Notes: generated from the sequence alone by a model not told the origin. DNA of 58,648 nucleotides from JBLHKT01 sp043101615 (GCA_043101615.1 JBICID010000102.1:1-58648); one strand, 5' to 3'; positions 7,725 through 17,611 are shown, counted from the stretch's first letter. Numbers and translations: made by a program.

Positions 7725-10316
7725 ATGCCGCCCGCTCCGTCTCACCACGACCGTGTCAGACCCGGCACGCCCCGTCGCCCCCGGGCGCGTCTCGCGTCCG
7801 TCCTGCTCGCCCTGCTGGCGTCGGTGCTCGGGGCGCTGCCCGCGTGCGCGTCGTCGGAGGGGTCGTCCGCCCCGCTGGTCCAGCCGCGGGCCTCGACGGA
7901 GGTGACCGTCACCTACATCCGCCCGGACCGGGACTACGACGGGTGGAACCTGTGGGTGTGGCCCGAGAACGGGGAGGGCGGACGGATCGATTTCACCGAT
8001 ATCACCGAGGCCGGGGCGACTGTCACGATCCCCTGGGCGAACGCCTCCACCCGGCTTGGTTTCATCGTCCGCAGGGGCGAATGGGCCGAGAAGGACATCG
8101 ACCACGACCGCATGATCGACCCCTCCACACAATCCGACGTCTACCTGCTCTCCGGAGACCCCACGGTGTACACACGCCCGGACCAGATCGACTTCTCCAC
8201 GCGCGTCACCGGTGCCTTCCTGGACAGCGCCGACGACGTGACGTTCGGCGTCACCCAGCTCCTGACCGACGAGCAGCGGAGCGGCGTCACGGTCCGCTCC
8301 TCGAAGGGCGAGTACCGGGTCGCGAAGGTGGCGCGTGTCGAGTCGGGCTCGGCCTCGCGCCTGGCGTACGTCGCCACCCTGGACCGGCCCGTCGTCGCGG
8401 AGCACGTCGCCTCGCTGACGCTCGTGGTGCCCGGCACGAACACCGAGGGCGAGCCGGCCACGGTGTACGCACGCGACGCGCTGAACGCCCCCCGCTTCGT
8501 CCCCGACCCGACGCTGGACCTGGGGCCGGCCTATTCCCCCGCGCGGACCACCTTCCGCACCTGGTCGCCCGTCTCCGAGTCGGTGCACCTGCTCCTGTAC
8601 GACCGCCTCGGCGACGACGAGCCCGCGCGCGAGATCCCGCTCGCCCCGCGCGGCGAGGGGCTGTGGGAGACCACCGTCGACGGAGACCTGAACAACACCC
8701 CGTACCGCTACCGGTTCCGCTCCTACGGCGTGGACCGGCCGGCCCCGGACATCCACACCACCGCCGCCTCGGGCGACTCGGCCTACTCGGTGGTGGTGGA
8801 CCTGGACGCGCTGGCCCCCGCGGGATGGGAGGGGGACACCCCCCCCACGATCGAGCACCAGACCGACGAGGTGATCTACGAGATCCACGTTCGCGACTAC
8901 TCGATCGCCGACCCGACCTGCCCCGAGCCCCACCGGGGGATGTACCTGGGGCTGGCCAACCCCGGCGACGAGTCCGCGGTCGCCACCGGCATCCGGCACC
9001 TGACCGACCTGGGCGTGACCGCGGTGCACCTGATGCCGATCCACGACTTCACCGCCCCGCGCGGGCAGTACAACTGGGGGTACTGGACGGCGCTGTTCAA
9101 CGTGCCCGAGTCCAACTACGCCACCGCGGAGACGCCCGGGCTGGCGACGCTGGAGCTGCGCACCGCGATCAAGGCCCTGCACGAGGCGGGCATCCGGGTG
9201 ATCCTGGACGTGGTGTACAACCACACGTCCACGTCGCTGGACGCCTCCCCGTTCCACAACACCGTGCCGTACTACTACCACCGCACCACGCTGGACGGCC
9301 GGCTGATGAACGACTCGGGCACGGGCAACGCGATCGCCGACGAGCGCCCGATGGCGCGCGAGTACATCGCCGACTCGCTGGAGTTCTGGGTGCGCGAGTA
9401 CCACGTGGACGGCTACCGCTTCGACCTGCTGGGCATGCACGTGCCCGCCTCCGTCCGCGAGTGGACCCGCCGGCTCAAGGCGATCCGTCCGGACCTGACG
9501 CTGTACGGCGAGCCCTGGACGGGCGGGGGCACCATCCACTTCCCCAAGGGCGCCCAGCGGGGGCTGCCCATCGCCGTCTTCAACGACCACCACCGCAACG
9601 CCATCCGGGGCGACCTGGACGGCACCGTGACGGGCTTCGCCACCGGGCCGGGGGGCGACCTGGAGGCCGTCCGCAAGGGCGTCATGGGCGCGATCGACGA
9701 CTTCGCCGACCAGCCCGGCGAGGTCATCACCTACGTCTCGGCCCACGACAACCTCGCCCTGTGGGACAAGATCGAACTGTCCCAGCCGAAACTCACCGAG
9801 GCGCAACGGCTCGCGATGCAGCGGCTGTCGCTGGGCGTCGTCCTCACCAGCCAGGGCACCGCCTTCCTGCACGGCGGGTCCGACTTCGCCCGCACCAAGC
9901 ATGGCGACCACAACTCGTACCAGTCCGGCGACGAGATCAACAGGTTCGACTGGCAGCGCAAGGCCGAGTTCCGCGGGCTGCACGACTTCGTGCGGGCGCT
10001 GATCGCCATCCGACGCGCCCACCCGGCGTTCCGCATGCGGACCGCCGAGGACATCCGCGGCGCGATCGCCTTCCTGGACACGCCGGACTCGGGCCCGCTG
10101 GCCTTCACCATCGACGGGACGGTCTCGGGCGACGAGTGGGGCGAGATCCTGGTGGCGTACAACTACCACCCCGGGGAGGCCACGCTGTCGCTCCCGGCGG
10201 GGGCCGACTGGAACGTCGTGGTGGACAACGACCGGGCGGCCCCCGAGGCGTGGGGCACCGCGTCGGGCACGCACGCGATGCCGCCCTACTCGATGACGGT
10301 GCTGCACCGCGACTGA
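7725..10316 (+). CDS. pulA: Pullulanase-type GH13 alpha-glucan debranching lipoprotein
   Basis: 863 residues from ATG 7725, with GAGGGA seven bases upstream. The N-terminus is a lipoprotein-like signal (LGALPAC, Cys near residue 44). A CBM41-type starch-binding region contains YDGWNLWVW. A CBM48-like segment (YSPARTTFRTWSP) precedes the GH13 barrel. The barrel shows the type I pullulanase YNWGY motif, the nucleophile Asp567 (DGYRFDLLG), the acid/base Glu596 (LYGEPW) and Asp675 (SAHDNL). It should hydrolyse alpha-1,6 branches of pullulan, starch or glycogen at the cell surface. It carries no dockerin, unlike most of the enzymes around it, so it is apparently held by its lipid. Convergent with the DUF6259 gene. 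Confidence 0.93.
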   Translation: MPPAPSHHDRVRPGTPRRPRARLASVLLALLASVLGALPACASSEGSSAPLVQPRASTEVTVTYIRPDRDYDGWNLWVWPENGEGGRIDFTDITEAGATVTIPWANASTRLGFIVRRGEWAEKDIDHDRMIDPSTQSDVYLLSGDPTVYTRPDQIDFSTRVTGAFLDSADDVTFGVTQLLTDEQRSGVTVRSSKGEYRVAKVARVESGSASRLAYVATLDRPVVAEHVASLTLVVPGTNTEGEPATVYARDALNAPRFVPDPTLDLGPAYSPARTTFRTWSPVSESVHLLLYDRLGDDEPAREIPLAPRGEGLWETTVDGDLNNTPYRYRFRSYGVDRPAPDIHTTAASGDSAYSVVVDLDALAPAGWEGDTPPTIEHQTDEVIYEIHVRDYSIADPTCPEPHRGMYLGLANPGDESAVATGIRHLTDLGVTAVHLMPIHDFTAPRGQYNWGYWTALFNVPESNYATAETPGLATLELRTAIKALHEAGIRVILDVVYNHTSTSLDASPFHNTVPYYYHRTTLDGRLMNDSGTGNAIADERPMAREYIADSLEFWVREYHVDGYRFDLLGMHVPASVREWTRRLKAIRPDLTLYGEPWTGGGTIHFPKGAQRGLPIAVFNDHHRNAIRGDLDGTVTGFATGPGGDLEAVRKGVMGAIDDFADQPGEVITYVSAHDNLALWDKIELSQPKLTEAQRLAMQRLSLGVVLTSQGTAFLHGGSDFARTKHGDHNSYQSGDEINRFDWQRKAEFRGLHDFVRALIAIRRAHPAFRMRTAEDIRGAIAFLDTPDSGPLAFTIDGTVSGDEWGEILVAYNYHPGEATLSLPAGADWNVVVDNDRAAPEAWGTASGTHAMPPYSMTVLHRD

Positions 10317-10351
10317 CCCCCCCACGTCCCTCGGGGGACTCGCCGGTCACA

Positions 10352-10379
10352 CGCCCGGGCTTTGCGAAGGGCCCGGGCG
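10352..10379. terminator. Bidirectional hairpin between convergent pullulanase and DUF6259 genes
   Basis: Nine-base perfect arms (10352-10360 and 10371-10379, CGCCCGGGC) with a ten-base loop lie between the two facing stop codons. There is no T-run on either side, so it is only terminator-like. Confidence 0.55.
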
Positions 10380-10388
10380 GTGGGAGTG

Positions 10389-12791
10389 TCAGCACCCTCC
10401 CAGGTAGGCGCTCACGAAGGCGCCGATGTCGCCGTTGTCCAGGATCCCGTCGCCCGTGAAGTCGGCGGCGGGGTCTCCGGCGAGGAAGAGCGTGACGAAC
10501 GCGCCGATGTCGCCGTTGTCGAGCACCCCGTCCCGGTTGACATCGGCGCGGCAGGCGCGAACGAGGAAGTGGTCGACGGCCCGGCCGTCGACGCCGGTCA
10601 GCAGGAGGAGCTCGAGCCCGCCGGGGCCCATCGTGAAGGCCTGCGGGGACTGCGTGCCGTCGGAGAGGACCGCGACGAACTCGCTGACCGGGCCGAGGCA
10701 CGTGTCGCGGAGGGTGAGCAGCGTGAGCGGGCCCTCGGGGTGATCGATCCGGAGGGTGGAGCCGCTGCGAGTCAGGGCGATGGTGTGGGGCACGCCGCCG
10801 GTGAGCGCTGCCCCGTTGACGGCGGTGACGCGCCCGCCCCGGAAGCCGCACGCGTCGGTGATGAGGAACCCCTCGCCCGACAGGGTGTGGTCGCCCCGGG
10901 CCAGCATCGAGCCGGTGCGGTTGGCGACCAGCACGGTGCCGTCGTCGAAGAGAGTGGTGCTCACGCCCTCCGCGTCGTAGACGAAGTCGGTCATGCCGAT
11001 CCCGAACAGGGGCGCCACCACCCGCTTCTGCACCGCGTCGAGGTAGTCCACCCACGCGCGGTCGTGCGGCGGGATGATCGAGTAGCTCAGGCCGTACCCG
11101 CCCGCGAGCTGCTCGACCAGGGCCGCGTGATCGTTGGTCATGGAGTACGGGGCCAGGTTGTGGGCGGTGAAGACCAGCCCCTCGCGCGCCCACAGCGGCG
11201 CCAGCGGGTAGGAGCGCCAGGTCCCGTCCGCCCAGGGGTGCCAGCCCACGCGGGCCGAGTTGCTGAACCCGACCTCGTGGGGGGACAGCCGGTCGAAGCC
11301 GCCCTCGGTCCACGCCGGGATCTGCTGGCTGGTGCGACGGGCAACCTCGACCAGGCCCTGGGTGTAGGCGTTGCGGGTCGGGGCCGCGGGGTTGGTGTCG
11401 ATCAGCCCGCCCCGGGCGCCGAGCTGGTCCTCGAACAGGAAGTCCATCGGGACGGTGCTCGTGAACTCGTCGAGTGTCTGGGCGTGGCGCGCGATCGCGT
11501 CGGGGTGGTGCGGGCTGACGACGTAGCCTGAGTTGTTGCCGGGGTAGGTCTCCCAGATCGGCGAGCCCGCGAGGTCGCGCGCGACCAGGCCGGTGCCGAG
11601 CGTCTGGATCGTGGGCGACTCGTCGTCCCACCAGGTGGGGTTGGTGTAGGGCATGACCAGGTGCCCGTGGTTGGCCTGCGCGTCCCGCACCAGCGCCAGG
11701 AAGTCGGCGGTGGATCCCAGCGCGGGGTCGGTGGGCAGGTAGTCCGGGTAGTTGTTGTCGAAGCCGTTGGGCCAGTACACGACCGGGTGGAGGAGGTTGC
11801 CGTGCGGGAGCAGGTCGAGGTAGCTCCGGAAGCCGGCGAAGGTCTGGAAGCCCTGGTAGAAGTCGCGCTTGAGCAGCACCGCGCCGGCGAGCCGGTCGCG
11901 GACGCTCGCGGGCAACTTGTCGGCGAGCGTGGGGTGGGCGCCCAGGCCGTTCTCGCTCCTGTACGCGCCCTGCGAGGCGGCGACGGTGGTGTCGGGCAGC
12001 ACGCGCATCACCGGGGAGGTCCAGGTCTCGCCCGGGGCAACGACGCTGACGAAGTCGTGGAAGACCTTGGTGCGGGCGTTGCCGGGCCCGTCGTAGTTGA
12101 TCGTCCAGCGGGCCGGGATCAGGTGCCGCTCGTCGTGCACGAAGAAGACCGCCGCCTCGCGCCCGCCCACGCCGAAGAGGGCGTAGTCGGCGTACATCGC
12201 GCCCGGGTAGCCGGAGCCGAACGTCTCGAAGGTCTCGAAGAAGGCGGGTCGCAGCTCCACGCCCTCGATGTAGGGCACGAGCGCGCGGTCCATGTCGGCG
12301 GTCGGCATCGCCAGGTGGGCCGGGAAGGAGAGCACGTCCAGGTCGAAGGCGGACCTGTTCGTCAGCGTGAGGCGGAACGCGAATCCGCCCCCGGCCGGGG
12401 CGCTGACGCGGTAGGTCGCCTCGACGGCGTGGGCGTCGGTCGAGACCAGCTCGTAGGTCAGCACGCCCGCGCCAGCGTCCCAGCTCCAGGACGAGGTGCG
12501 GGCCGGGTTGCCGGCGCCGAAAGTGTTGGCGTCCATCCAGTGCCCGTCGGCGAAGCGGACCACCCACGGGCCGTACTGGTTCCGCAGGGGCAGCGCCCCG
12601 TCGGCGGGCGTGTCGGCCAGGGCGAGCACGCCGGCGTGCTGCGGGCTGAGCACGACCGTATCGCCCGCGGGGCCCACCAGCTCGAGCCCCTGGGGGTGGG
12701 CCGGGTCGAAGGCGGTCTGGGCCGGCGCGAGGGGGGCGACGCACAGCAGCGCGGCGCCGGCGACCGTCAGCGTTGTCCGATCAGTCCGCAT
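10389..12791 (-). CDS. Secreted DUF6259-type putative glycoside hydrolase with dockerin
   Basis: 800 residues from ATG 12791. The signal peptide ends near APAQT. An N-terminal beta-sandwich-like region (~30-260) is followed by a barrel-like domain with PYTNPTWWDDE, DFLFEDQLGARG and WTEGGFDRLSPHE, motifs I associate with DUF6259 proteins, which resemble (beta/alpha)8 glycosidases. Asp and Glu in FLFEDQLG and WTEGG are candidate catalytic residues, but this is inference. The two-repeat dockerin (encoded 10389-10553) starts CRAD and ends LGGC. Its start is only 31 bp beyond the stop of the nuclease-like gene 12823-14319, so the two are probably co-transcribed. Substrate unknown; a polysaccharide is likely. 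Confidence 0.8.
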   Translation of the reverse strand: MRTDRTTLTVAGAALLCVAPLAPAQTAFDPAHPQGLELVGPAGDTVVLSPQHAGVLALADTPADGALPLRNQYGPWVVRFADGHWMDANTFGAGNPARTSSWSWDAGAGVLTYELVSTDAHAVEATYRVSAPAGGGFAFRLTLTNRSAFDLDVLSFPAHLAMPTADMDRALVPYIEGVELRPAFFETFETFGSGYPGAMYADYALFGVGGREAAVFFVHDERHLIPARWTINYDGPGNARTKVFHDFVSVVAPGETWTSPVMRVLPDTTVAASQGAYRSENGLGAHPTLADKLPASVRDRLAGAVLLKRDFYQGFQTFAGFRSYLDLLPHGNLLHPVVYWPNGFDNNYPDYLPTDPALGSTADFLALVRDAQANHGHLVMPYTNPTWWDDESPTIQTLGTGLVARDLAGSPIWETYPGNNSGYVVSPHHPDAIARHAQTLDEFTSTVPMDFLFEDQLGARGGLIDTNPAAPTRNAYTQGLVEVARRTSQQIPAWTEGGFDRLSPHEVGFSNSARVGWHPWADGTWRSYPLAPLWAREGLVFTAHNLAPYSMTNDHAALVEQLAGGYGLSYSIIPPHDRAWVDYLDAVQKRVVAPLFGIGMTDFVYDAEGVSTTLFDDGTVLVANRTGSMLARGDHTLSGEGFLITDACGFRGGRVTAVNGAALTGGVPHTIALTRSGSTLRIDHPEGPLTLLTLRDTCLGPVSEFVAVLSDGTQSPQAFTMGPGGLELLLLTGVDGRAVDHFLVRACRADVNRDGVLDNGDIGAFVTLFLAGDPAADFTGDGILDNGDIGAFVSAYLGGC

Positions 12792-12822
12792 GGGCGTCGA
12801 ACCGCCTTCCCGGGCGGGTTGC

Positions 12823-14319
12823 TCAGCAGCCTGCGAGGAACTCGACGATGAAGGCGCCGATGTCTCCGTTGTCCACGATGCCGTCGCCGGTGAAGTCGGC
12901 CGCGAGGTCCTGGGCGAGGAAGAGGGCGATGAACGCGCCGATGTCGCCGTTGTCCACCACGCCGTCTCCGTTCAGGTCGGCCGGGCAGCCGGCCTCCACG
13001 ACGTTGGCGGAGTAGGGGATCTGCACGATCGGGGCCGAGGCGTCGTTGGTGGTCACGAACAGCACGCCGCCCACCGCCCCGAGCGAATCGGTGTCGGTGA
13101 GCGTGATGGTGTGGGTGTTGAGCCCGCCTCCCGCGGCGTCGTCGAAGGAGCCGGCGGGCTCGATCAGGCCGGGGTCGTCCAGGAAGGAGTAGCTGGTGTC
13201 CTCGATGAGCGCGCCCCACAGGGCGGTGTCGCCCCCGCTGCCGATCATCAGGTCCAGCGAGGGGGTCTGGCCGAGCTCGACCTCGCCGAAGTCCAGGGCG
13301 GGCAGGCTCACCGTCACGACCGCGGGGACGGAGGCGTCGAGGTAGACCGGGGCGTGCCCCAGCCCGGAGCACAGCGCCACGATGGACTGGGCGATGGAAT
13401 CGCCCACCGCGGCGTTGCCGGAGGTGTCCATGGGAAAGTCGAACGAGGACCCGTCGTTGCCGTAGCAGCGGTAGGAGTGGTCCGGGTCGGCGAAGGTGGA
13501 CAGGTCCCACGGGGTGTCGAACTCGCCGACGTACTCCAGGCCGACGCCGTCGCCGAAGCTGGGAGAGACCACCACGTTGTCGTGCCGGTCGTCCATCTGC
13601 GTGGCGGGGTCCTGGGTGTGGATCATCCGGAAGGTGAAGCTGTTGTTCCAGTTGCCCGGCGTGCGGATCGGATCGCGGAACGGGCCGGTGTTGTACGGGC
13701 TGCCCATCAGGTGGACCCACATGGACTGGCTGGAGGACTGCACGTTGAAGTCTCCGCCCAGCACGTAGTGGCGCTGGGCCGGGAGGGTGGCGACGTTCGC
13801 GGTGATCTTCTGGGCCTCGCTCAGGCGCCGGGCCTGGTCCGTGGACGAGCTGCCGGCCTTCATGTGGGTCGGGTACATCGAGATGGTCGCCGCCTCGCCG
13901 GCGTAGCCCGCCAGGCGCAGGTCGTAGCGGACGATGTTGCGCGGGTTGGAGCTGGTCGAGCCCGTGGCCACCAGCACCGAGTCGAGCAGCTCAAGCTTGG
14001 AGGTGCGGTAGCACAGGGCCGTGTTGATGTTGCTGTTGGCGAAGACCTGCCCGGCGGCCCAGTCGCCAGGAGAGCCGGGGGCGCTGTTGAGGTGGCTCAC
14101 GAACGAGTTGAGCGCGGCCTGGCCCGAGAACTCCTGCAGCAGGAAGACGTCGGGGTCGAGCGACACGCCGTTGAACTCGCCGTACGCCACGTTCTGCACG
14201 TGCGAGGCGTTGCCGCCGGTGTAGTTCGTGATGTTCCAGGCCACGATCCGCAGCCCGTCCCCCGCCAGCGACACGCCCGCCATGAGCGCCAGCACCGTCA
14301 CACACATCAGATTTCGCAT
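12823..14319 (-). CDS. Secreted endonuclease/exonuclease/phosphatase-family protein with dockerin
   Basis: 498 residues from ATG 14317-14319, with AGGAG five bases upstream. The signal peptide ends near VSLAG. The EEP (DNase I-like) fold is indicated by RIVAWNITNY near the start, LLQEF (metal-binding Glu), YPTHMKAG, GGDFNV and the C-terminal DDRHDN. This is followed by a beta-sandwich-like segment (residues ~330-440; LDFGEVELGQTPS resembles choice-of-anchor/Ig-like domains). Two dockerin repeats (encoded 12823-12987) end in LAGC. It may hydrolyse extracellular DNA or another phosphodiester; the exact substrate cannot be told. Probably the first gene of an operon with the DUF6259 gene. Confidence 0.88.
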   Translation of the reverse strand: MRNLMCVTVLALMAGVSLAGDGLRIVAWNITNYTGGNASHVQNVAYGEFNGVSLDPDVFLLQEFSGQAALNSFVSHLNSAPGSPGDWAAGQVFANSNINTALCYRTSKLELLDSVLVATGSTSSNPRNIVRYDLRLAGYAGEAATISMYPTHMKAGSSSTDQARRLSEAQKITANVATLPAQRHYVLGGDFNVQSSSQSMWVHLMGSPYNTGPFRDPIRTPGNWNNSFTFRMIHTQDPATQMDDRHDNVVVSPSFGDGVGLEYVGEFDTPWDLSTFADPDHSYRCYGNDGSSFDFPMDTSGNAAVGDSIAQSIVALCSGLGHAPVYLDASVPAVVTVSLPALDFGEVELGQTPSLDLMIGSGGDTALWGALIEDTSYSFLDDPGLIEPAGSFDDAAGGGLNTHTITLTDTDSLGAVGGVLFVTTNDASAPIVQIPYSANVVEAGCPADLNGDGVVDNGDIGAFIALFLAQDLAADFTGDGIVDNGDIGAFIVEFLAGC

Positions 14320-14444
14320 CGGATCTCCTCGGATAGGTCTGAGATGATCCGCGCCGCGGGGCCCGAAGGCAAGCAATTTCTGCGCATGGGGGGCCCCGGA
14401 CGCCCGAGAGGGCGTTCTCGGACGCGGAACCGACCCGCTGGTGC

Positions 14445-17417
14445 TCAGCACCCGGCCAGGAACCGGTCCACGAAGGCCCGGATGTCGCCGTTGTCCAGGA
14501 CCGTGTCGGCGTTGATATCCGCGGTGAGGTCCCCGGCGAGGAAGGCCTCGACGAAGGCGCCGATGTCCCCGTTGTCCAGCACGCCGTCCCCGTTGAAGTC
14601 GGCGGGGCAGCACTCGCTGTTGAGCGGGGTCGAGGCCTCGCTGCGCGGGTCGGCGCAGGCGTCGGTCTCGTCGGCGTCGAAGAAGCCGTCCAGGTCGGCG
14701 TCCACGCCCAGTCGCTGGGCGACGCGCGTGTCAACCACGGTCCACGTCAGGGGCGAGCCCAGCCCGGAGGCGCCGAGCAGCAGGTCGTGCGTGACGGTCT
14801 CGCCGGCGCGGTCGCTCTGGTAGGCGCCTGCGCCCGTGTACACGAAGCCGCGGAGCTCCCCGGCGTACTCGCCCTTGACGATCAGGCCGACGCGCCCGAG
14901 CTCGGCCTCGCCCAGCACGGTGGTCAGCCCGGCGGGCTCGCCCTCGCCGATCTGGGGGGTCCACTGCTGGCCGACCGCGGCGTGGGCGTCCTGGCTGTCC
15001 GGGCCGCGCGGCTCGTTCAGGTTGCCGTTGCCCACGGGCACCGGCAGATCGCTGCCCGAGAAGCTCAGCATGAACGCGACCAGGTTCTCGAGCTGCTGGT
15101 GCGTGCCGATGCTGAAGACCGGCTCGCCGATGAACCGCTCGATCGAATCGACGCTGCCGTCGTGCAGGAAGCCGAAGCCGGCGGTGCTGGTGAGCTGCGT
15201 GGTGTTGAAGCCGTCCTTCTCGTGCATGTTCCGCGTCTGCGGGACCTTGATCGAGATGTTGGTCGAGCCGTCCACGCTGACGACGAGGTGGTGGCGCTCA
15301 CCGTTGGGTCCCTCGGGGATCGGCTGCAGGGTGAACCCCGCGATGGCGAGGTCCATGCCCATGCCGGTCGGCAGGGTGTGGCACGTGACGCACTCGATGC
15401 CGTCCAGGTTGGCGGTGCGGTACAGGTTGAGGCCGTTGACGGCGTTGCCCGTCTCCATGGGCTCGCCGGAGGGCTTGAAGCGCCCGATGTTGTAGTGCCC
15501 GTCCAGGTCCATCGAGGTGGGCAGGGCGTTGGTGAGGTCGCGGTGCGGGTTGGGCGGGAAGTGGATCGTGGCGAGGAAGTCCTCGAACTGCTGCATCTCC
15601 AGCGGGGTGAGCTGCTCGTCGTCGCCCAGCAGGCCGGTGAACGCGGGGTTGAAGTCCTCGATGCCGAAGCGGTCCGCCCGCCAGTGGTGCGGCTCCTTGC
15701 CGATGATGTCCTGCATCGTCTGCGTCGTCATCGGGCCCTTCATCGGGTGCCAGTCCTCGCACCCGCCGTCCTGACAGTTCTGATCGAACACCCGCATCTC
15801 GCCCGCCGGGTCGCCCAGATCCCAGGCGAGGCGGTCGAACCGCGCGTCCACGTGGCAGCTCGCGCAGCTCAGGTGCCCGAGGCCGCTCGTGCGGTGCGTG
15901 TCGTACAGCAGCGGACGGCCCATCCTGATCGCCGCGGGCGTGGGGTCGAACATCGACGTGACGGCGATCTCGCTCTGCGTGCCGACGTCCACGGTCGAGA
16001 TGGTGCCGTCGAACTTGTTGAGCACGTACAGCTGGCCGCGTGCGTCGTCCATCACGATGCCGGTCGGGCCCTCTCCGACCTCGATCGGATCGCCCGCGGT
16101 GCGCGACAGACCGGCGTCGAACACGCCCACGTTGTTGGAGCCCATGCCGGTGACGTAGGCGCGTGTGCCGTCGGCGCTGAACGCCACGCCGCGCGGGTCG
16201 CCCAGCGAGCGGTCGCGCTGGTCCTGGGTCGTGGGCACGAAGTTGTGCCCGTCCACATAGGTGAGGTGCGGGTTGAGATCGACGATGCCGGGCGAGCCCG
16301 CGCCGCCCGGCACGACGGCGCCGTGCACGCGCACGAAGCGTCCGTTCAGGTTCGGCTCGAAGCGGACCTCGTTGGTCGCCTCGGTGCCCACCACCGCCAC
16401 GTCGCCCGTGACCGGGTTGACGCCCATCGCCATGTTCAGGTTCATCAGGCGGTCGACGTAGCTCAGGCTCAGCGAGTCCGCGTCGATCACCGCCACGTCG
16501 TGGTCCAGCAGCGTCCAGCCGGTCAGGCGCCCGCTCGCCGAGGCGTTCGGGCCGCTCACGATCGAGGTCCAGTCGCCCCCGTTGTCGTCCATCCAGTTGC
16601 CCAGCTCGTCCTGTCGCACGATCATGCCCACGCGCGGCGGGGGCGGGTTGTCGGGATTCATCGCCGGGCTGAACGACACGCCGTCGTTGGGCGGCGGGTT
16701 CTGGCCCCCGTACGGGCCCAGCGGGCTGTTCACCGCGTTGGGCGGGAACGCGATCGCCCCGCCCAGCGTCGAGCCCCCGGCCAGGATCGTGGTTCCGTTG
16801 CCGGACTCAAAGATGGCCGCGTACACCGTCTGCCCGTTCGGGCTGACCGCCAGGGCGCGCGGGTCCTCCGCCTCGACCTCCACCGTGCCCAGCAGCGCCA
16901 GCGTCGCGGGGTCGTACACCTGGATCTCGTTCGCCTGCGCGCACGACACGAACGCGCGCCCGCGCGCGAAGACCACGTCCGCCGGCTCGTCGGCCGTGCG
17001 GATCGTCGCCCGGACCACGCCGTTCGCCAGGTCCACCACGCTGACCGAGTCCGAGATGTGGTTCACCACCCACGCCTCCTCGCCGGTGCGGAACCGCACG
17101 CTCACCGGATCGACCCCGACCGGGATCGTCATCGAGAGGCGTGGCGTGCCGCCGGTCAGGCCGAACACCTCCAGCGTGCCCGCCGCGGTGTTCACCGCCG
17201 CCAGCAGCGTCCCGTCCGGGGACAGGTCCAGCGGGGAGACGTGCGGCGTCTCGTAGTTGACGAATGCGCCGGGGTCCACGCTCAGCGCCTGCACGCCCAG
17301 CCCGTCCGACGAACGCGGCGTCAGCCCGGTCGCCCCACCGCCCCCCCCGGCCAGCACCAGGCCGCCCGTGCCGCACACCGTCCCGGCCAGCACCCACAAC
17401 GCTCTGCTCGACGCCAT
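14445..17417 (-). CDS. Secreted YVTN beta-propeller/di-heme cytochrome c fusion with dockerin
   Basis: 990 residues from ATG 17415-17417. The signal peptide lies at ~1-25. Residues ~45-500 are YVTN-type beta-propeller blades (LSPDGTLLAAVNTAAGTLEVF, then similar repeats). Two haem c attachment sites follow, CASCH (518-522) and CVTCH (676-680), within a MauG/di-haem peroxidase-like domain that includes the typical VPQTRN and FLHDGS segments. The dockerin is encoded by 14445-14609 and ends LAGC. Expected activity: peroxidase-like or electron-transfer, outside the cell. A candidate promoter overlapping a perfect palindrome lies about 70 bp upstream (17488-17515). Cytochrome maturation in the periplasm before export is required by known biology, so how it becomes dockerin-anchored outside is an open question. 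Confidence 0.9.
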   Translation of the reverse strand: MASSRALWVLAGTVCGTGGLVLAGGGGGATGLTPRSSDGLGVQALSVDPGAFVNYETPHVSPLDLSPDGTLLAAVNTAAGTLEVFGLTGGTPRLSMTIPVGVDPVSVRFRTGEEAWVVNHISDSVSVVDLANGVVRATIRTADEPADVVFARGRAFVSCAQANEIQVYDPATLALLGTVEVEAEDPRALAVSPNGQTVYAAIFESGNGTTILAGGSTLGGAIAFPPNAVNSPLGPYGGQNPPPNDGVSFSPAMNPDNPPPPRVGMIVRQDELGNWMDDNGGDWTSIVSGPNASASGRLTGWTLLDHDVAVIDADSLSLSYVDRLMNLNMAMGVNPVTGDVAVVGTEATNEVRFEPNLNGRFVRVHGAVVPGGAGSPGIVDLNPHLTYVDGHNFVPTTQDQRDRSLGDPRGVAFSADGTRAYVTGMGSNNVGVFDAGLSRTAGDPIEVGEGPTGIVMDDARGQLYVLNKFDGTISTVDVGTQSEIAVTSMFDPTPAAIRMGRPLLYDTHRTSGLGHLSCASCHVDARFDRLAWDLGDPAGEMRVFDQNCQDGGCEDWHPMKGPMTTQTMQDIIGKEPHHWRADRFGIEDFNPAFTGLLGDDEQLTPLEMQQFEDFLATIHFPPNPHRDLTNALPTSMDLDGHYNIGRFKPSGEPMETGNAVNGLNLYRTANLDGIECVTCHTLPTGMGMDLAIAGFTLQPIPEGPNGERHHLVVSVDGSTNISIKVPQTRNMHEKDGFNTTQLTSTAGFGFLHDGSVDSIERFIGEPVFSIGTHQQLENLVAFMLSFSGSDLPVPVGNGNLNEPRGPDSQDAHAAVGQQWTPQIGEGEPAGLTTVLGEAELGRVGLIVKGEYAGELRGFVYTGAGAYQSDRAGETVTHDLLLGASGLGSPLTWTVVDTRVAQRLGVDADLDGFFDADETDACADPRSEASTPLNSECCPADFNGDGVLDNGDIGAFVEAFLAGDLTADINADTVLDNGDIRAFVDRFLAGC

Positions 17418-17487
17418 CGCTCGCTCCTGCTCGTGTCTGTCGGTCCGGGAGTCGCTTCTCGGGCTCCTTGGGAGACGCCCGATCCGG

Positions 17488-17515
17488 ATTGTGCACAATT
17501 CCGACAGCCGCACAA
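17488..17515 (-). promoter_or_regulatory. Candidate promoter with a 12-bp palindrome overlapping the -10
   Basis: On the minus strand TTGTGC (17510-17515) and CACAAT (17488-17493) are separated by 16 bp. The -10 lies inside the perfect palindrome ATTGTGCACAAT (17488-17499). This suggests a repressor or activator site controlling the YVTN/di-haem gene. Based on sequence pattern only. Confidence 0.45.
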
Positions 17516-17590
17516 GCCGCCGGGGCCCGCCGGACGAGAACTTCATGCACCGATCGCGCACGCAGACGCAATTTCACAGGGAAACATCCG

Positions 17591-17611
17591 AAAATGGGCG
17601 CCGTGGCGCCC
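17591..17611 (-). terminator. Probable intrinsic terminator after the Cys-rich protein gene
   Basis: Seven-base arms GGGCGCC (17596-17602 and 17605-17611) are followed on the minus strand by ATTTT. It lies 20 bp past the stop at 17631. Confidence 0.6.

Noticed and set aside
3018..10325. A 2435-codon open frame on the minus strand running through several genes
   Set aside because: Only the 3018-4931 part encodes a sensible protein. The rest reads through out-of-frame or antisense to the M1 and pullulanase genes and is an effect of high GC content.
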